Position numbers and translations under genes: made by a program. From positions 1,924,544 to 1,988,543 of the forward strand of contig CH672374.1 in the NCBI GenBank assembly GCA_000153385.1: a stretch of DNA of 64,000 nucleotides, in the 5' to 3' direction. Shown here one piece after another: positions 8,740 to 17,862 of the stretch. The stretch comes from Flavobacteria bacterium BBFL7. Its GTDB lineage: Bacteria; Bacteroidota; Bacteroidia; Flavobacteriales; Flavobacteriaceae. The notes under the pieces are model-generated. The model did not search any database and was not told the DNA's origin. It saw only the letters and a program-made list of their open reading frames with translations. How positions within the stretch are numbered: the stretch's first letter is position 1; every line of letters starts with the position of its first letter.

Positions 8740-9762
8740 TTGAAAAAAATACAATTAATTATAGCATTATGTGCAAGTACCTTAATGCTAGCTCAAGATA
8801 ACAATACAACCTCTTATACTACCAGTAGACCTGATGGGCATGCGCCTATTTCAGTCATGGGAGATCATACTCATAATAAAGGAGAATGGATGGTGTCCTA
8901 TCGTTTTTCTACGACCACTATGGAAGATTTGCGTCGCGCAAATGATGACGTTACTAATGAATCTGTTTTAATGCCTAATGGTGGAGATTATATGGTAACA
9001 CCTACAGAAATGCCAATGAATATGCATATGATTGGTGCTATGTACGCGCCTACTGATCGCTTAACACTTATGGCGATGGGAATGTATATGGACATGTCTA
9101 TGGATCATTTAACGGCTATGGGAGGAATGTTTACAACAGAGTCTTCTGGATTTGGAGATGTATCTGTGTCTGCTTTGTATAAATTTATAGATGCAGACTC
9201 TCATAAATGGCATGCACAGTTAGGTCTGTCTATTCCTACTGGAACTATTGATAATAAAGATGAAACGCCTGCTAGTATGGGTAATGAAGTAATACTTCCT
9301 TATCCCATGCAAATAGGAAGTGGTACTTATGACGCTATTACTGCAATAACTTATTTGGGACAGTCAAATTCTTTTTCATGGGGTTCTCAATTAAGAGGTG
9401 TTTTCCGCACGGGAGAAAATGATAACGGTTACCGTTTAGGTAATCAACTAGGTTGGAACAATTGGGTTGCCTATCGAGCAACAGACTGGTTAAGTGTTTC
9501 AGGTAGGGTGCAAGGTCTTATTCAAGGCGGCATTAGAGGTGCTAATCCTGATTTGAATCCGGCAATGGTTATAACTGCAGATACTTCTAACTATGGTTAC
9601 GACGCTTTAAATGCTGGACTAGGGTTTAATATTTATGCACCACAATTGTTAAAAGGTGCTCGTTTAGGATTTGAATATGCCTTACCTTTACAACAAAACT
9701 TAAACGGTGTACAGCTTAAAAGCCAAGACGTTATCACTGTAGGGTTACAATATTCTTTTTAA
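8740..9762 (+). CDS. Met-rich outer-membrane beta-barrel protein
   Basis: About 340 residues with a signal peptide (KKIQLIIALCASTLMLAQ) and alternating beta strands ending in an aromatic residue (GLQYSF), as in outer-membrane barrels. The TTG at 8740 fits the signal peptide better than the GTG at 8719. The N-terminal half is unusually rich in Met and His (GDHTHNKGEW, EMPMNMHMIG, MAMGMYMDMSMDHL), which suggests copper or another soft metal. It resembles the 'MetA-pathway' transporter-type barrels. Metal export or uptake is an inference. Confidence 0.75.
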   Translation: MKKIQLIIALCASTLMLAQDNNTTSYTTSRPDGHAPISVMGDHTHNKGEWMVSYRFSTTTMEDLRRANDDVTNESVLMPNGGDYMVTPTEMPMNMHMIGAMYAPTDRLTLMAMGMYMDMSMDHLTAMGGMFTTESSGFGDVSVSALYKFIDADSHKWHAQLGLSIPTGTIDNKDETPASMGNEVILPYPMQIGSGTYDAITAITYLGQSNSFSWGSQLRGVFRTGENDNGYRLGNQLGWNNWVAYRATDWLSVSGRVQGLIQGGIRGANPDLNPAMVITADTSNYGYDALNAGLGFNIYAPQLLKGARLGFEYALPLQQNLNGVQLKSQDVITVGLQYSF

Positions 9763-9772
9763 ATAGTATAAG

Positions 9773-10186
9773 ATGAAATCACTTTGGACTTTATTATTAT
9801 TAGTTTTATTAGTTTCATGTAATGATGAACTGAAAGAGCAACAGGTCGCTTTTGATAACTTAAAGCAGCAATCTATGGAAGCGCATGATGTTATCATGCC
9901 TAAAATGGGCGATTTAATGGATTTAAGCAATCAATTAAGTCAGAAAATGGATTCTACTAACGCTGATGTAATCATGTCAAAAAAAAGTGAGCTTCAAAAA
10001 GCCCATGATGATATGATGATATGGATGAGAGACTATTCTGAAAAATTCCCGTATGATTATAAACTTCCTAATGATGCTGTTGCTATTGAAAAGCAGCTAG
10101 ATGTGCTAAAGGAAGAGTATGAAGAGATCGAAGAACTAAAGGTGAGGACTCTTAAAGTTATTGACGAGGCACAGACCATGCTTTAA
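9773..10186 (+). CDS. Helical lipoprotein
   Basis: 137 residues: a lipoprotein signal peptide with lipobox LLVSC at about residue 16, then an almost wholly helical, coiled-coil-like chain with DVIMPKMGDLMDL near the start. Similar proteins are sometimes labelled viral A-type inclusion-like, a label without functional content. It starts 10 bases after the barrel gene, so it is likely the third gene of the same transcript. A periplasmic partner role for the barrel is only inferred. Confidence 0.75.
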   Translation: MKSLWTLLLLVLLVSCNDELKEQQVAFDNLKQQSMEAHDVIMPKMGDLMDLSNQLSQKMDSTNADVIMSKKSELQKAHDDMMIWMRDYSEKFPYDYKLPNDAVAIEKQLDVLKEEYEEIEELKVRTLKVIDEAQTML

Positions 10187-10206
10187 TAAAAAAAACCTTC
10201 ACTCAT

Positions 10207-10250
10207 TAAGGTCCTATAAGCTAGATTTATTTCTAGTTTTTAGGGCTTTA
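10207..10250. terminator. Long bidirectional terminator
   Basis: An extended near-perfect stem (about 18 bp with G-T pairs and one mismatch; inner arms AGCTAGA and TCTAGTT) with loop TTTATT, followed by a T-run. It serves convergent genes and contains the stop codon of the TetR-type regulator. Confidence 0.8.
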
Positions 10251-10838
10251 TTTTTTAATTAAATCAGTGATGATGAACTTTAAATATGAAATACATGTAT
10301 TCAACGCATCATTTTTACGCTCCAGTTTACTCATCATTATAGCTCCTTCTAATGTTGCGATAAAAACAGTAGTCAGTTGATCTGAATCTATTGGTTTGAT
10401 CTGTTCCTTTTTAATTGCGCTATCAAAAATTCTTTTAATTGTTGTTTTAAAAGTAACTAGCATACCAAATGATTGCTGTCGTAAACCAGCATCTAAATCA
10501 TCACTTTCGCATGCACTATTCATTAAAGGACATCCTCCGGAGTAAGGTGGATTATCTAAATACTTCTCAAAAAAATTAAATATTACATTCATTTTTGAAC
10601 TAAAGTCTGTTGCATTCTTAAGGTCTGCGTTAAGAATGTCAAACATTCTTTTGCTTAAACTACGCAAGGCTTGTTGTTCTAAGTCTTCTTTGTTTTTAAA
10701 ATGCTTGTAAATAGCACCTTTCGTAAAGCCTGTAGCGGTCGTGATATCGCTTAATGATGTAGCTTTATAACCTTTAGTATTGAAAAGGTCGGCGCTTTCA
10801 TTTATGATAATGTCTCTAGTAAGCTGTGGATTTCTCAT
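10248..10838 (-). CDS. TetR-family transcriptional regulator
   Basis: 196 residues. The N-terminal 60 hold a TetR helix-turn-helix (ESADLFNTKGYKATSLSDI, TGFTKGAIYKHFKNKEDL). The C-terminal ligand domain includes GGCPLMNSACESDD, seen in YcdC/AcrR-type members. Its ligand is unknown. It is convergent with the barrel-lipoprotein cluster. A TATCTTTA box (one base off the -7 consensus) lies 4 bases before the ATG. Confidence 0.88.
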   Translation of the reverse strand: MRNPQLTRDIIINESADLFNTKGYKATSLSDITTATGFTKGAIYKHFKNKEDLEQQALRSLSKRMFDILNADLKNATDFSSKMNVIFNFFEKYLDNPPYSGGCPLMNSACESDDLDAGLRQQSFGMLVTFKTTIKRIFDSAIKKEQIKPIDSDQLTTVFIATLEGAIMMSKLERKNDALNTCISYLKFIITDLIKK

Positions 10839-10907
10839 GAGATAAAGATACCGCTTGGTATTTTATCTATTTGATGTTTGAGATTCAGATTTGAACATAG
10901 TTATTAA

Positions 10908-12254
10908 CTACTCACAACCTAGGTCTAACTTAGATTGTACGTCTGCATTAGGGAAACAGTTACCCGATAATACAGTCTCAGGCACATATCTAGTGAGGTA
11001 AGAGTCATAGAGACTATTCTCAACAAAAAATAATAAATCTTGAATTTCATCTTCAGATAATGAAACAGCTCCTTTTTCACTAGCAATATGCGATAAGGGT
11101 ACATTGTTATCTTGCAGTTGACTCGATAATTTATAACGTATCACTTCTTCAATACTGTTAAAGGTGCCACCATGGCCATAGAAATTGGCATCTCTTAAAT
11201 TGTAAAGTGTAGGCGTCTTAAATTTATAATCGTCTGTTGGGTTATTAGTGAATCCACCACGACCTTTCTTAACATTGTCAAAACCTAAATCATCTAAGAC
11301 TACTGCGTCATTACTATCATCAAAGTGTCCAAAACCGAATGCATGAAACTCTTGATCCTTTAATGCAGGTCCAGTATGACAATTCATACATTCAGCCTTA
11401 CCAGCAAAAAGAATAGCTCCTCTTTTTTCTCTTTCACTCAGTGCGGCATAATCACCTTTGAGGTAATCTTGCCATGGTGCTCGATTAGACAATAGTGTTC
11501 TATTGTAAGCTGCTAAAGCTAAAGCAGCAGTTTTTCTAGAATATCTTTCAAAAGTTTGGGTGTTGCTAAAAGCTCTGTCAAACATTTCTCTATAACCAAA
11601 TGTATCAGCAAAATCTTCGTCTATTTTCAATCTATGTGTGTCTTGCCCCACCATACCTTGAATTTCTAATCCTTGAAAACCTAAGTGATTTTCTGGTATA
11701 TCACTCCATTGTGATTGTGTTCCAGCATTTGTACCTGTGCCGCCCAGCATTCCGTTCCATAGAGCTACGTCTTGATAGGCAACATTTAGTAGAGTAGGAA
11801 CTCTTATAGGTTGCAAGTCTATAGAATCTAAGGGCATGGTGAGGTCAAAAACCCGACTTTCTCCAGCAGCTCCAAAACCACTACCACTTTCTCCGATACC
11901 TTGACGTCTGCCAGAGTAAAAACTAGAGGCCACAGGATGACAGGAAGCACAGGCGTAGGTGCCATTCATTACATCCATTTTTGGATTACCACCGCTAGCT
12001 GTTTCATGTAGTAATAGCCTTCCTAATTCCACTTTATCTTTAGTAATAGGATTTAATGGATCTTGAGGGATAGAGTTATAGTCGTCACTTTCTGGTAGTA
12101 TAAAATAATTGATTCCTTGACCTTCTGATTGGTCTATTAATAATTCTTCTAATCTTATATCCAGTTCAGATTTAGCTACCTGATAATCATCGATATCATT
12201 TTGACATGATATAATCGTAAAACTTAATAATAGAAGAAAGTAAATTTGTTTCAT
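10908..12254 (-). CDS. Di-heme cytochrome c peroxidase/MauG-family lipoprotein
   Basis: 448 residues from the ATG at 12254; the TTG one codon upstream is not needed. A lipobox ends at Cys17 (TIISC). Two c-type heme sites are visible, CASCH at 102-106 and CMNCH at 289-293. Axial-ligand regions and the family motif GRGGFTNNPTDDYKFKTPTL follow. These periplasmic enzymes reduce hydrogen peroxide or oxidise protein side chains. It stands alone and diverges from an alpha/beta hydrolase. Confidence 0.92.
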   Translation of the reverse strand: MKQIYFLLLLSFTIISCQNDIDDYQVAKSELDIRLEELLIDQSEGQGINYFILPESDDYNSIPQDPLNPITKDKVELGRLLLHETASGGNPKMDVMNGTYACASCHPVASSFYSGRRQGIGESGSGFGAAGESRVFDLTMPLDSIDLQPIRVPTLLNVAYQDVALWNGMLGGTGTNAGTQSQWSDIPENHLGFQGLEIQGMVGQDTHRLKIDEDFADTFGYREMFDRAFSNTQTFERYSRKTAALALAAYNRTLLSNRAPWQDYLKGDYAALSEREKRGAILFAGKAECMNCHTGPALKDQEFHAFGFGHFDDSNDAVVLDDLGFDNVKKGRGGFTNNPTDDYKFKTPTLYNLRDANFYGHGGTFNSIEEVIRYKLSSQLQDNNVPLSHIASEKGAVSLSEDEIQDLLFFVENSLYDSYLTRYVPETVLSGNCFPNADVQSKLDLGCE

Positions 12255-12335
12255 CAAAAATATAAATTGCTTTTGGTCAGTGTAAAATTAACAAAATATT
12301 ACAACTAGAGTAGATGCAGATATTATCTTGCGATT

Positions 12336-13079
12336 ATGAATAAAATGACCTATTATTTTAAGAAGTGTGATAAGCCTGTAGCGTTGTTATTGCATGGTTT
12401 TTTAGGCAATAAGAGTCAGTGGACTGCTATGGCAAAACTCTTGGATAGTAAATTTAATATTTTGTATGTTGAGTTACCAGGTCATGGGCAATCACATACC
12501 ATAGACCATTATACTATCGCTGATCTAGCTTCTGAAATATCGCAATTTTTAACTAGCAACTCTATTGATAAGATTCATTTTGTAGGTCACAGTATGGGTG
12601 GTTATGTAGGAGCAGCATTCGCAAAAGCATATCCACAACAACTGTATTCTTTAACCTTAGTAAATAGCATCATGGGACCAGATAGTACGGCTCGTAAAGT
12701 GATGCGAGATCGTGCAATCCAATTAATTGATCGTTTTCAGGATGCCTATATTTCTATGGCTATTAATAATCTCTTTACACCTGAGGAACATATTATTCAT
12801 AAAACCATTATTGATGATATGAAGAATGCTGCAAAGAACATGACTTTAGAGACAATAATGGCAGCATTACGAGCGATGAGAGATCGACCTTCACAAATAG
12901 GACAAATGAATGAAACTGTGCAGTATATTTATGGGAGCCGTGATCAGATTATTGAAAAATCGATTATAGAGGCCGAATTAAGTCTAATGAACTTAAACGG
13001 TGAAAGCATTGATGCCGGACATATGCTATTACTTACTCATCCCGAAGAAGTGATCTCTAAAACGCACTTCATCGATTAA
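12336..13079 (+). CDS. Alpha/beta-fold hydrolase (MenH-like)
   Basis: 247 residues with the oxyanion motif LLHGFLGN near residue 20, nucleophile Ser86 in VGHSMGGY, and a C-terminal catalytic His in DAGHMLLLTHPE. LPGHGQS and HGFLG resemble MenH (a menaquinone step) and related esterases, but no menaquinone gene is nearby, so only the fold is assigned with confidence. The AFAKAY segment here is ordinary sequence and not a copy of the palindrome. Confidence 0.82.
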   Translation: MNKMTYYFKKCDKPVALLLHGFLGNKSQWTAMAKLLDSKFNILYVELPGHGQSHTIDHYTIADLASEISQFLTSNSIDKIHFVGHSMGGYVGAAFAKAYPQQLYSLTLVNSIMGPDSTARKVMRDRAIQLIDRFQDAYISMAINNLFTPEEHIIHKTIIDDMKNAAKNMTLETIMAALRAMRDRPSQIGQMNETVQYIYGSRDQIIEKSIIEAELSLMNLNGESIDAGHMLLLTHPEEVISKTHFID

Positions 13080-13171
13080 TTAGAGTGTTTAATCGGTTAT
13101 TTAATAAATATTTTTTACATTGGTCGTGTAAAAATGAAGTTTAACCAGCTTTATTTTAAATAACTAGCCAA

Positions 13172-13417
13172 ATGTCAAAAACCTTTTCCCCTATCAAGGC
13201 TGCAGCTATTTGTTCTTTTACAGGACATAAACTGCAAGTTACTCATCAAGTAAATGACCGCGTACAAGAGATGTGTTGCGCAAATTGTGGTAAGCAAATG
13301 ACCACTAATATTTACGGTAATATTGTACCGATGAGCGATCAGTATTCACGCATTAACCGAGCTCTTAATGACCTCGCTGTTAAAAAAAATAGAAGAGAGT
13401 TGGGACTTTATTCTTGA
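13172..13417 (+). CDS. Small conserved protein with CxxC motif
   Basis: 81 residues: a short basic N-terminus, then EMCCANCGKQMT, a possible zinc knuckle, and a basic C-terminus. Its last 10 bases overlap the end of the convergent thiL. Function unknown; it looks like a small nucleic-acid-associated or zinc protein conserved in flavobacteria, but this is not proven here. Confidence 0.65.
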   Translation: MSKTFSPIKAAAICSFTGHKLQVTHQVNDRVQEMCCANCGKQMTTNIYGNIVPMSDQYSRINRALNDLAVKKNRRELGLYS

Positions 13418-14451
13418 AAGCTATTCCATCCCATGGCTTTAATAGGTATTTGCTCGCCAGATCTAGTGATTAAATGAATACCATCACTTTTAGGTACCGC
13501 ATGACCTATAATACTTAAACTAGGATTTGCTTTAATTTTAGGAAAGTCCTCTTGTTTAACTGTGAATAATAATTCATAATCCTCACCACCACTAAGAGCA
13601 ATGGTTGTGCTGTCTAAATTAAATTCTTCACAAGCCGCTATTACCGTTGGGTCTAATGGAAGTTTTTCTTCATATAGTTTCATACCTATATTAGAATTTT
13701 TACACAAGTGAATTATTTCAGAACTTAGCCCATCAGATAAATCAATCATGCTGGTAGGTTTAACCTCTAATTCTTCAAGTAACTTTGGAATGTCTTTACG
13801 CGCTTCAGGTTTAAGTTGTCGCTCTAATAAATAGCTGTAGGCTTCAACATCTGGTTGGTTATTTGGATTTGCCTTGTAAACAGCTTTCTCACGCTCTAGA
13901 ATTTGTAAGCCCATATATGCTGCGCCCAGATCTCCACTCACGACGAGTAAATCATTGTCACCAGCGCCCGACCTATAGATAATATCTTCTGCTTTTTGTT
14001 CTCCTATAGCTGTAATGGAGATAATAAGACCACTTTGCGATGCTGTAGTGTCGCCACCTACTAAGTCTACATTATAAAGTTTACAAGCTAGTTTGATACC
14101 ATCATATAATTCTTCAACTGCTTCAACTGGAAAACGGTTGGACATAGCTATGGATACAGTGATTTGAGTAGGTAAAGCATTCATAGCATAAACGTCAGAT
14201 AAATTAACCATAACAGCTTTATAGCCTAAGTGCTTTAAAGGAACATAGCTCAGGTCAAAGTGTATGCCTTCCACAAGCATGTCTGTAGTCACCACAGTAG
14301 ATTCGTTATGCTTTAATACAGCTGCATCATCACCTATTCCTTTATGACTAGACTCATGGTTTAGTGGTGTATTTTGAGTGATGTGATCTATTAAACCAAA
14401 TTCACCTAAATTCTCAATTGACGTACGTTGTGGATTCTTATCTTCTATCAT
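13408..14451 (-). CDS. thiL: Thiamine-monophosphate kinase
   Basis: Phosphorylates thiamine monophosphate to thiamine diphosphate using ATP. The 347-residue chain has the PurM-like/ThiL motifs FGLIDHI, GIGDDAAVL (about 39-47), TTDMLVEGIHFDL, VNLSDVYAM, VGGDTTAS, IDLSDGLSSE and SGGEDYELLF. A TAATTTTG -7 element ends exactly 4 bases before the ATG, so its mRNA is probably leaderless. It relates to the TPP-riboswitch receptor further along the window but is not adjacent to it. Confidence 0.95.
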   Translation of the reverse strand: MIEDKNPQRTSIENLGEFGLIDHITQNTPLNHESSHKGIGDDAAVLKHNESTVVTTDMLVEGIHFDLSYVPLKHLGYKAVMVNLSDVYAMNALPTQITVSIAMSNRFPVEAVEELYDGIKLACKLYNVDLVGGDTTASQSGLIISITAIGEQKAEDIIYRSGAGDNDLLVVSGDLGAAYMGLQILEREKAVYKANPNNQPDVEAYSYLLERQLKPEARKDIPKLLEELEVKPTSMIDLSDGLSSEIIHLCKNSNIGMKLYEEKLPLDPTVIAACEEFNLDSTTIALSGGEDYELLFTVKQEDFPKIKANPSLSIIGHAVPKSDGIHLITRSGEQIPIKAMGWNSFQE

Positions 14452-14455
14452 GCTG

Positions 14456-14463
14456 CAAAATTA
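14456..14463 (-). promoter_or_regulatory. -7 element 4 bases before the thiL start
   Basis: TAATTTTG on the minus strand, then CAGC, then ATG. Transcription would begin at or next to the start codon. Confidence 0.55.
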
Positions 14464-14666
14464 CGATGAATTAAACAGCTGTAATAAAAAAGTAATATAA
14501 AAGACGCTATAGAATTATAAAGCTTAAAGAAGTAATTTATGTTTAAGTCATTGAAAAATAGATGTATTAGCCTTAGATTTTATAAAGAATTGTTAAACTA
14601 TAGACTATGAGTATACATTCATGCATATTATAAATTGAATACGGCAAGGTTCAGAAATGGCTGTTG

Positions 14667-14674
14667 TATATTTG
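14667..14674 (+). promoter_or_regulatory. Candidate -7 element for sufA
   Basis: TATATTTG, 29 bases before the sufA ATG. It probably drives sufA-B-C-D. Confidence 0.5.
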
Positions 14675-14703
14675 TGGTCATTTTAAATAAGGATTTAAAG
14701 CAT

Positions 14704-15033
14704 ATGATAAATGTATCGAACACGGCAAAAACTAAGCTTGCTCAATTAATGGGTGAAGATGGTTTTGCTATAGGTAATGATTATGTGCGTGTAGGTGTTA
14801 AAAGTGGAGGTTGTAGTGGATTATCTTACGACCTGACATTTGATAAAACAACTACAGACACAGATAAGGTTTTTGAAGCAAATGATGTGCGCATTGTTGT
14901 GGATAAAAAAAGCTTTTTATATCTCGTTGGGACTACACTAGAATTTAGCGGTGGTTTAAATGGGAAAGGATTTGTTTTTAATAATCCTAACGCACAAAGA
15001 ACTTGTGGTTGTGGAGAGAGCTTTTCTCTATAG
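14704..15033 (+). CDS. sufA: A-type iron-sulfur carrier (SufA/IscA family)
   Basis: A 109-residue carrier that passes Fe-S clusters from the SUF scaffold to target proteins. The three ligand cysteines are Cys37 (SGGCSGL), Cys101 and Cys103 (CGCGES). A longer in-frame TTG start at 14635 lies upstream of the promoter element and is rejected in favour of the ATG at 14704. It is the first gene of the SUF locus. Confidence 0.94.
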   Translation: MINVSNTAKTKLAQLMGEDGFAIGNDYVRVGVKSGGCSGLSYDLTFDKTTTDTDKVFEANDVRIVVDKKSFLYLVGTTLEFSGGLNGKGFVFNNPNAQRTCGCGESFSL

Positions 15034-15054
15034 CCTTAATTAAAGTTATTATTA

Positions 15055-15070
15055 CGCTTTCGCGAAAGCG
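15055..15070. repeat. Dispersed palindrome, exact, sufA-sufB gap
   Basis: CGCTTTCGCGAAAGCG preceded by ATTA. It lies 16 bases before the sufB ATG, covering the region where a ribosome would bind. Confidence 0.95.
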
Positions 15071-15086
15071 GAATTAAAATAAAATT

Positions 15087-16535
15087 ATGTCTAAGTACAC
15101 AGAAGAAGAATTAGAAAAAGAACTCCAGAATAAGGAGTATGAGTATGGCTTCTATACTGATATTAAATCAGACACTATTCCAATAGGATTAAGTGAAGAC
15201 GTGATACGTATTATATCTGCCAAGAAGAATGAACCACAATGGATGCTAGACTGGAGATTACAGGCTTATCGTGTGTTTATTGAAATGGAAGAGCCAGATT
15301 GGGCAAATGTAAATTACGAAAAGCCAGATTTACAAGCCATTTCTTATTACAGTGCACCTAATTCTAAGCCTAAATATGACAGTCTAGATGAGGTGGATCC
15401 AGAATTACTAGAGACTTTTAAAAAACTAGGAATATCTATAGATGAGCAAAAAAAACTTGCTGGTGTAGCAATGGATATCGTAGTAGATTCAGTATCTGTG
15501 GCTACTACATTTAAGAAAACCCTAGCAGAGAAAGGAATCATTTTTTGCCCTATTTCTGAAGCAATACAAGAGCATCCAGAATTAGTAAAAAAATATCTGG
15601 GCACTATAATTCCACAAAGCGATAATTACTATGCGGCCTTAAACAGCGCAGTATTCTCTGATGGATCATTCTGTTATATACCTAAAGGTGTAAAGTGTCC
15701 TATGGAGCTTTCTACTTATTTCCGTATTAATGAAGGAGGAACAGGACAGTTTGAAAGAACACTAGTAATTGCAGATGAAGGTAGTTATGTATCATATCTA
15801 GAAGGTTGTACAGCACCTAGCCGTGATGAAAACCAGTTACATGCAGCTTGTGTAGAATTAATAGCATTAGATGATGCAGAGATTAAATATTCTACCGTGC
15901 AAAACTGGTACCCAGGAAACGCCGAAGGTAAAGGTGGTGTTTTCAATTTTGTAACAAAACGTGGTTTGTGTGAGAATAATGCAAAAATCTCATGGACCCA
16001 AGTAGAAACAGGTAGTGCCGTAACATGGAAATATCCTAGTTGTGTGCTTAAAGGAGATAACTCTGTAGGTGAATTTTATTCTATTGCGGTTACTAATAAC
16101 TTCCAGCAAGCAGATACAGGAACTAAAATGGTTCATTTAGGAAAAAACACTAAATCGACCATTATCTCAAAAGGTATTAGTGCTGGTAAGTCACAAAATT
16201 CATATAGAGGTCTCGTTAAAATCAATTCACGTGCGACTAATGCCCGTAACTTTTCACAATGTGACAGTTTATTAATGGGTAATGAATGTGGTGCACACAC
16301 ATTCCCGTACATTGAGAACAGTAACAGTACTTCAAAAGTAGAACATGAGGCAACTACTAGTAAAATTGGTGAAGACCAAATTTTCTATTGTAACCAGCGT
16401 GGTATCGATACAGAAAAGGCTATCGCTCTTATCGTAAACGGTTTTTCTAAAGAAGTGCTTAATAAGTTACCAATGGAATTTGCTGTCGAAGCTCAAAAAT
16501 TACTGGAAATAAGTCTAGAAGGATCAGTAGGATAA
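15087..16535 (+). CDS. sufB: Fe-S cluster assembly scaffold SufB
   Basis: A 482-residue beta-helix scaffold protein of the SufBC2D complex, where clusters are built from sulfide delivered by SufS-SufE. The length and motifs match Suf[18 protein letters not shown], the central VQNWYPGN stretch and the C-terminal [10 protein letters not shown] with IVNGF. It is followed by a lipoprotein gene, then sufC and sufD. Confidence 0.97.
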   Translation: MSKYTEEELEKELQNKEYEYGFYTDIKSDTIPIGLSEDVIRIISAKKNEPQWMLDWRLQAYRVFIEMEEPDWANVNYEKPDLQAISYYSAPNSKPKYDSLDEVDPELLETFKKLGISIDEQKKLAGVAMDIVVDSVSVATTFKKTLAEKGIIFCPISEAIQEHPELVKKYLGTIIPQSDNYYAALNSAVFSDGSFCYIPKGVKCPMELSTYFRINEGGTGQFERTLVIADEGSYVSYLEGCTAPSRDENQLHAACVELIALDDAEIKYSTVQNWYPGNAEGKGGVFNFVTKRGLCENNAKISWTQVETGSAVTWKYPSCVLKGDNSVGEFYSIAVTNNFQQADTGTKMVHLGKNTKSTIISKGISAGKSQNSYRGLVKINSRATNARNFSQCDSLLMGNECGAHTFPYIENSNSTSKVEHEATTSKIGEDQIFYCNQRGIDTEKAIALIVNGFSKEVLNKLPMEFAVEAQKLLEISLEGSVG

Positions 16536-16556
16536 ATCATTTCAAAACCATTAATT

Positions 16557-16964
16557 ATGAAAAGACTACTCGTTTTATGTTTAATAGTTATAACAACAAT
16601 AGCCTGTAAAGATCAAGTGAATTCATCAGATACAGTAGTGCCTGATGTTGAAACCTCGACAATTGTCGAAGATGAGAATACTTTTAAAGGTGAATTTATT
16701 TTATTAGATGATGCCGCTGTTTTAACTAGTAAAAATGACATTTATGCTGTGCGTATAGATGATAAGTTAAAAGAATTGCATGAGCTAGCATTGCCCTTAC
16801 AAAAAACACAATATGATATGGTTAATGTGATTCTCAAAGGAGAGTTAGTGCCCAATCCGTTATTAGTAGAAACGGGAGAAGGTTGGGAACAAATGCTTAT
16901 CATAGATAAAATTATAGAAGTAACACCAGCAACTAGTGCTGCCGTCGTTGCACCCATCAATTAA
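16557..16964 (+). CDS. Lipoprotein inserted between sufB and sufC
   Basis: 135 residues with a lipoprotein signal ending at Cys17 (TTIACKD), then a compact beta-rich domain containing FKGEFILLDDAAVLTS, which looks like NlpE-type small lipoproteins. It has no known part in Fe-S assembly. Spacing to its neighbours (21 and 28 bases) places it in the suf transcript. Confidence 0.75.
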   Translation: MKRLLVLCLIVITTIACKDQVNSSDTVVPDVETSTIVEDENTFKGEFILLDDAAVLTSKNDIYAVRIDDKLKELHELALPLQKTQYDMVNVILKGELVPNPLLVETGEGWEQMLIIDKIIEVTPATSAAVVAPIN

Positions 16965-16992
16965 TACAGATACAAGAAGTTAAATAACAGTT

Positions 16993-17745
16993 ATGTTAAA
17001 GATCAAAGACTTGCATGCCTCAATCGAGGATAAGGAAATATTAAAAGGAATCAACCTAGAAGTGAAAGCTGGTGAGGTTCATGCTATAATGGGACCTAAC
17101 GGTTCAGGTAAATCTACACTGGCAAATGTCATTGCGGGACGTGAAGAGTATGAAATGACTGGTGGTTCTATAGAGTTAGAAAAAGAGGAGATTTCAGAAT
17201 TAGATCCAGAAGAAAGAGCACATAAAGGAGTGTTTTTATCATTCCAGTATCCTATTGAAATACCTGGTGTATCTGTAACTAACTTCATGAAAACAGCTAT
17301 CAACGAGACGCGCAAAGCTCAAGGTAAGGAAGAGATGAAGGCTGGTGATATGTTAAAGATGATACGAGAGAAGTCTGAAATGTTAGAGATAGACCGTAAG
17401 TTTTTATCTCGTTCTTTAAATGAAGGTTTTTCTGGTGGAGAAAAGAAAAGAAACGAGATATTTCAAATGGCTATGTTAGAGCCTAAGGTTTCAATACTTG
17501 ATGAAACTGATTCTGGTCTTGATATCGATGCGCTACGTATCGTTGCAAATGGTGTTAATAAATTGCGTAGTAAGGATAATGCTACTATAGTTATTACTCA
17601 CTACCAGCGATTATTAGATTATATCGTACCAGATTATGTACACGTATTGTATAAAGGGCGTATTGTAAAATCTGGCGGAAAAGAACTTGCGTTAGAATTA
17701 GAAGAGCGCGGTTATGACTGGATTAAAGAAGAAGTAGAGGCTTAG
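16993..17745 (+). CDS. sufC: SUF ABC-type ATPase SufC
   Basis: The 250-residue soluble ATPase of the SufBCD complex. Walker A GPNGSGKST is at 34-42, the signature FSGGEKKRNEI has the SufC-specific form, Walker B is SILDETDSGLD, and the switch His is in ITHYQRLL. It is co-directional with sufB and sufD. Confidence 0.97.
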   Translation: MLKIKDLHASIEDKEILKGINLEVKAGEVHAIMGPNGSGKSTLANVIAGREEYEMTGGSIELEKEEISELDPEERAHKGVFLSFQYPIEIPGVSVTNFMKTAINETRKAQGKEEMKAGDMLKMIREKSEMLEIDRKFLSRSLNEGFSGGEKKRNEIFQMAMLEPKVSILDETDSGLDIDALRIVANGVNKLRSKDNATIVITHYQRLLDYIVPDYVHVLYKGRIVKSGGKELALELEERGYDWIKEEVEA

Positions 17746-17791
17746 TACTCAGCTTTACGGTCTAGTAATTAATAGTGGAGCTTTTATTTTT

Positions 17792-17807
17792 CGCTTTCGC
17801 GAAAGCG
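17792..17807. repeat. Dispersed palindrome, exact, sufC-sufD gap
   Basis: CGCTTTCGCGAAAGCG within the 117-base gap, 55 bases before sufD. Confidence 0.95.
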
Positions 17808-17862
17808 GACCTCAAAAAACTTGAGACGTTAAAAAGAAATAAGAGCGTGAAAACAACAAATC

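Noticed and set aside
12241-12262. TATTTTTG directly before the cytochrome peroxidase ATG as a promoter
   Set aside because: It abuts the start codon, so transcription would begin inside the signal peptide; more likely a chance match in AT-rich sequence.
12336-13079. AFAKA peptide in the alpha/beta hydrolase, as encoded by the palindrome elsewhere
   Set aside because: The underlying bases (GCATTCGCAAAAGCA) are not palindromic; this is ordinary protein sequence.
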